Assembly (NCBI GenBank): GCA_023460855.1
Contig: JAEWOS010000033.1
Span: 12,904 to 76,903, forward strand
Origin: Bacteroidota bacterium
GTDB lineage: Bacteria > Bacteroidota > Bacteroidia > Flavobacteriales > Weeksellaceae
Reading direction: 5' to 3'
Length of the DNA: 64,000 nt
Notes under the pieces: model-generated
Databases searched by the model: none
What the model saw: only the letters and a program-made list of their open reading frames with translations
What the model was told of the DNA's origin: nothing
Made by a program: the position numbers and the translations under genes
In this document: positions 62,481 to 64,000 of the stretch, piece by piece
Layout: every line of letters begins with the position of its first letter
Numbering within the stretch: position 1 is the first letter of the stretch

Positions 62481-62513
62481 TGTTTATTTATTTATCTATC
62501 TATCTATCTATTT
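62481..62513. repeat. TTTA/TCTA microsatellite
   Basis: TGTTTATTTATTTA is followed by four consecutive TCTA units. Copy number could vary between strains; no gene start is close enough for an obvious phase switch. Confidence 0.6.
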
Positions 62514-62600
62514 AATCAATTGATATTCAATTAAATGCATGTATTTTTAGTCGCTTGAACAATGTTTCTTCTTTTTTAATTTATAAATAAACAATAGGTT

Positions 62601-63454
62601 ATGAATAATTATTTTATCTGTATTCTTTTACTAATGTTTTTTACCTCTTGTTTGCAATCAAAGAAAACAAACGTAGATTTAATAAACAGAATGCATCAGG
62701 CAGATAGTTTGAGCATTTTATCAGATAATGAAAACCTATCGGATTACACCTTCAGAACTTAATCCCAATTTTTCATTTATATGATGACTCGAAAAAAGCT
62801 AAAATTCTAAAATATCTCACAAAATCAAAGGATAATAAGAACATTTTATTAGCTCAAGAACTTATAAGCAAAAATCATCAGAAAATTAACAGGTGTGATT
62901 TAGGTACAATAGAACTCATCACTTACTATAACAAATACAACAAATGCAATGCTAATAGTGAATTAGGTAAAATTGACTGGAATAAAATTTACGAAGCTGA
63001 TCAAAAGTACAGAAGATTGTTTAATGAATACAGTAGTAATCCTCAAAAAGCTGATAGCATAACACGCCTGATGGTGAAACAGGATTCCATTAATAGGGAA
63101 TTTGTTAAATCTTTAATAACAAAACATGCTCTACATCAAATACTAGCCAATGATTGCGATTGTTCAGCAAGCAAAAGTATCTTTTATATTGCTCAACACA
63201 GTGACAGGGATATCAATTTTCGAAAAGAAATATTGGAACAATTTTCAAAATCAAAATTCTATCCAAAGGACAATATTGCGTATTTAATAGATAGGCAATT
63301 AATGAATGAAAATAAGAAACAAAAATTTGGGACTCAGTTAAAATTCAATACTGACAGTAATCGTTTTGAATCATCACCTATAGAGGATATGAATAGAATA
63401 GACTCTTTAAGATACGAGTACAATTTATCAAAATTTAAAATTTGCAAATTCTAG
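62601..63454 (+). pseudogene. Lipoprotein gene (DUF6624-like) with one-base deletion
   Basis: The gene starts MNNYFICILLLMFFTSC, a lipoprotein signal, and stops at 62760-62762. One added T in ACCTT near 62751 would give DYTFQNLIPIFHLYDD and open the frame to the end at 63452: long blocks such as YDDSKKAKILKYLTKSKDNK, IDWNKIYEADQKYRRL and the C-terminal IAYLIDRQLMNENKKQKFGT are visible. The KYRRL, DSINREFV, DRQLM and KQKFGTQ pattern is that of the DUF6624 group, which is common in Bacteroidota and of unknown function. As read the gene is broken. Confidence 0.7.
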
Positions 63455-63553
63455 ATTAAAATGAATTATTAGAATAGATTGCTTGTTGCTCAGGTAACTT
63501 ATGGCACAAAAGAAGTATTATTTGCGATGTACAAAGAAATTACTATTATCTAA

Positions 63554-63610
63554 TTCCAAATTCCGCTGCGAAATGTCTCCTCACTTTGATTCAATACAAT
63601 CAAAAACCTT
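63554..63610 (+). repeat. CGCTGCG repeat, copy A (degenerate)
   Basis: CCAAATTCCGCTGCGAAATG followed by TCTCCTCACTTTG and, later, AATCAAAAACC. Same layout as copy B. Confidence 0.6.
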
Positions 63611-63710
63611 CACCTTATATTATTTTCAGTATGCCGAATTTGGGAAACTTCGGAGCGCGTTGCAGTAACAAGTAAGCAGCTAAACAATCAAATATCTAAA
63701 CCACCTGATT

Positions 63711-63767
63711 GCCAATCCGCTGCGCAAAGTCTCCTGACTTTGAGCCATGTCAATCAAAAACCCTTTT
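63711..63767 (+). repeat. CGCTGCG repeat, copy B
   Basis: GCCAATCCGCTGCGCAAAGT followed by CTCCTGACTTTGAGCC and CAATCAAAAACCC. Copy A is degenerate relative to it, and the inverted copy at 62329 shares its core. Confidence 0.6.
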
Positions 63768-63813
63768 ATAACCAAATTACAAACTACTAAACCATCAAAC
63801 CACTAAACCACTT

Positions 63814-64000
63814 CTAACCAATCAGATCCAGAAACTGCTGCTCGTCCAGAATCGTAATCGTGCCGATGTCCTGCGCTTTTTTCAGTTTGCTGCCGGCTTT
63901 TTCGCCCACTACCAGATAATTCAGGTTTTTGGATACTGCGGAGATGTTTTTGCCGCCGTGTTTTTCCACCATTTCTTCCGCAGCATCCCGGGTGAAAAGG
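63814..64000 (-). CDS. ligA: NAD-dependent DNA ligase LigA, C-terminal BRCT end (runs off right edge)
   Basis: Only the last ~61 codons are in the window. They form the second half of a BRCT domain: RDAAEEMVEKHGGKNISAVS, NLNYLVVGEKAGSKLKKAQD and ILDEQQFLDLIG before the stop. The VGEKAGSKL segment is characteristic of bacterial LigA. LigA seals nicks in replication and repair with NAD+ as cofactor. The catalytic domains lie beyond the window. Confidence 0.9.
   Translation of the reverse strand, partial: LFTRDAAEEMVEKHGGKNISAVSKNLNYLVVGEKAGSKLKKAQDIGTITILDEQQFLDLIG

Larger units (their letters stand above)
62111..62600. other. Intergenic region with repeat and microsatellite
   Basis: 490 bp between divergent genes. 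It holds an inverted copy of the CGCTGCGCAAAGTCTCCTGAC repeat (62329-62352) and a TTTA/TCTA microsatellite (62481-62513). No gene is seen. Confidence 0.6.
63455..63813. other. Intergenic region with two repeat copies
   Basis: 359 bp that carry two direct copies of the CGCTGCG repeat (63554-63610 and 63711-63767) and a small CCGAATTTGGGAAACTTCGG hairpin near 63640. No gene is seen. Confidence 0.6.

Noticed and set aside
62481..62513. Phase-variable promoter based on TCTA repeats
   Set aside because: The repeat is about 90 bases before the lipoprotein start and shows no promoter elements at the right distance; no direct evidence.

Overview
The window looks like the chromosome of a Bacteroidota bacterium of the Flavobacteriia, close to Chryseobacterium or related Weeksellaceae. 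The reasons are the TAnnTTTG promoter elements (several with a TTG about 20 bases upstream), the fused alpha/beta 2-oxoacid dehydrogenase E1, an OlsF-type two-domain ornithine-lipid synthase, the paired M16 peptidases, a TonB receptor with an N-terminal carboxypeptidase-regulatory-like domain, and many small secreted proteins and lipoproteins of types common in this group. These assignments come from motif recognition only; no database was searched.

Layout. 1-3518: the start of a UvrD/PcrA helicase running off the left edge, mnmE, and an FAD/NAD(P)-binding protein. 3519-4400: a GIY-YIG nuclease gene lying between copies of a palindromic dispersed repeat. 4414-14019: a type I restriction-modification operon (hsdM-hsdS ... 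hsdR) whose middle carries an AT-rich three-gene cassette: an unrecognised 222-aa protein, a SIR2-domain protein and a HerA-like ATPase. The last two match the SIR2-HerA anti-phage arrangement. 14016-18967: a small secreted protein, a ~120-bp-period repeat, an ECF sigma factor with downstream membrane proteins, and an ABC1/UbiB-like protein coupled to a TetR-like regulator. 18968-35144: mostly housekeeping and metabolism (katG, a GH13 amylase, a GT32-like transferase, fused E1, a PagL-like protein, a MenC-like enzyme, fbp, aspartate kinase, OlsF), with one decayed lipoprotein locus at 25 kb.

35252-41347: a tRNA-Phe gene followed by a 6.0-kb integrated element bounded by a 17-bp copy of the tRNA 3' end. 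It holds an integrase cut short and fused to an IS3-type OrfA tail, an IS3-type transposase, two mosaic paralogous lipoproteins around a gene fragment, and a three-gene HipB-HipS-HipT-like kinase toxin locus with two matching operator-like repeats upstream.

41564-64000: core genes again. They include a YENQA-repeat secreted protein, an SRAP (YedK/HMCES) protein, a TonB receptor, two cold-shock-domain genes with a long leader, pepD, recR, two GT2 glycosyltransferases, secG, an M16 active/inactive pair, a Wzx-like flippase, a YtcJ-like amidohydrolase, a frameshifted DUF6624-like lipoprotein, and the C-terminal BRCT end of ligA at the right edge.

The most interesting parts are the defence cassette nested inside the hsd operon, the HipBST-like locus with its operator pair on a tRNA island, and the repeat families that flank a GIY-YIG nuclease and are read in frame inside hsdS.
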